Positions 63,603 through 64,000 of a stretch of DNA of 64,000 nt are shown here, one piece after another. The stretch covers positions 5,280,744 to 5,344,743 of the forward strand of contig NC_019892.1 in the NCBI RefSeq assembly GCF_000242455.2. Reading direction: 5' to 3'. Under the pieces are notes generated by a model, which saw only the letters and a list, made by a program, of their open reading frames with translations, did not search any database and had not been told where the DNA came from. Made by a program: the position numbers and the translations under genes. Positions within the stretch are counted from its first letter, which is position 1, and each line of letters begins with the position of its first letter. This DNA comes from Singulisphaera acidiphila DSM 18658. GTDB lineage: Bacteria; Planctomycetota; Planctomycetia; Isosphaerales; Isosphaeraceae.

Positions 63603-64000
63603 ATGGACCTGACCACATTCATCAACGCCTACCGGGGACCGCTCATCGGGCTGCTCGCCTCCTGGGGCGCTCCCTGGGCTGACGCGATCGAGATCGCGCA
63701 GGACAGCTTCGCAGAAGCCTGGGTGCGCCGCGCATCGTGTCGCGACAACTGGGAGGATCCGGAAGTCTTCGGACGCTGGCTCCGCGGTGTGGCGCTCAAT
63801 CAATACCGCAACTGGGCGCGGGGTCGTCGGCGACGTGCCCGCACCATGACAGTTGAACCGGCCTTCCTCGAAACGATCGCCGTCACGCCCGACCCCGAAT
63901 CTTCCGAACTCCTGGATTCGTTGCGGCGGGCCATCACCCGGTTGCCCGCCAGGCAACGCCAGGTCGTGCTGATGCATTACCTGGAAGAAGCCAGCGTCAA
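63603..64000 (+). CDS. ECF-family RNA polymerase sigma factor (cut by window end)
   Basis: The first 132 residues are present. Region 2 is at about residues 5-75 (IEIAQDSFAEAWVRRASCRD, VFGRWLRGVALNQYRNWARG). Region 4 begins near 108 (RRAITRLPARQRQVVLMHYL). The start at 63603 has AAGGA upstream. It continues past the right edge, so any C-terminal extension or neighbouring anti-sigma gene cannot be seen. Confidence 0.9.
   Translation, partial: MDLTTFINAYRGPLIGLLASWGAPWADAIEIAQDSFAEAWVRRASCRDNWEDPEVFGRWLRGVALNQYRNWARGRRRRARTMTVEPAFLETIAVTPDPESSELLDSLRRAITRLPARQRQVVLMHYLEEASV

Noticed and set aside
1..64000. Search for cas genes near the arrays
   Set aside because: No protein resembles Cas1, Cas2, Cas3, Cas10 or a Cas6/Cas5/Cas7 subunit. 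The PIN protein at 51953 is not a Cas protein by its motifs or neighbours.

Overview
The window is high-GC bacterial DNA that looks like a planctomycete, most likely of the Isosphaeraceae type. The signs are a type IV pilin-like DUF1559 protein with the H-X9-DG motif, an ECF sigma factor with a long fused C-terminal tail, an LEPR-like N-terminal motif (ERLEARLVLSA), a secreted caspase with PDZ domains, a G8-domain protein, LolA-like anchored proteins and many palindromic repeats. The lineage call is inference from protein families. No rRNA or tRNA was recognised.

Regions 1-42 kb are built around three very large CRISPR arrays (1-1299, running off the left edge; 10771-16301; 37274-41659). They hold about 18, 75 and 58 full 37-base repeats. 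All lie in the same orientation, and each has the same roughly 480-base leader at its right end, so transcription and spacer acquisition should run from the right, on the minus strand. No cas gene is present anywhere in the 64 kb. Between arrays 1 and 2 lie a GNAT acetyltransferase, two beta-lactamase-fold hydrolases, an alpha/beta hydrolase, an orphan CRISPR repeat and two insertion sequences (IS5 and IS4/IS50 type) that both landed in REP-like palindromes. Between arrays 2 and 3 lie a sigma factor with a C-terminal extension, wrecks of a protein kinase and a PDZ protease, an LEPR-type surface protein, small membrane proteins, a lectin-protease-like protein resembling the MOA agglutinin, a patatin-like phospholipase, an IS4 element, a caspase-PDZ protein, a zinc-ribbon protein and a tandem pair of TPR proteins. 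Copies of gene tails are scattered here, and REP clusters and MITE-like palindromes are frequent.

From 42 kb on the DNA is more ordinary: a GT39-like membrane glycosyltransferase, an SGNH esterase, a G8-domain beta-helix protein, a DUF1559 pilin-like protein and a small secreted protein. At 50.7-52.6 kb a tight three-gene operon encodes a STAS-HATPase protein, a DUF4325 STAS-like protein and a PIN-domain nuclease. This is a candidate partner-switch-controlled nuclease module. A Tat-exported aldo/keto reductase follows.

At 55.3-63.1 kb six codirectional genes form a second candidate system: an anchored alpha-barrel-like protein, a Cys-rich exported peptide with a double-glycine motif, a membrane protein with two C39 peptidase domains (the second without its histidine), two anchored LolA-like proteins and a PIG-V-like mannosyltransferase. 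The window ends with a HINT-domain remnant and the start of another ECF sigma factor.
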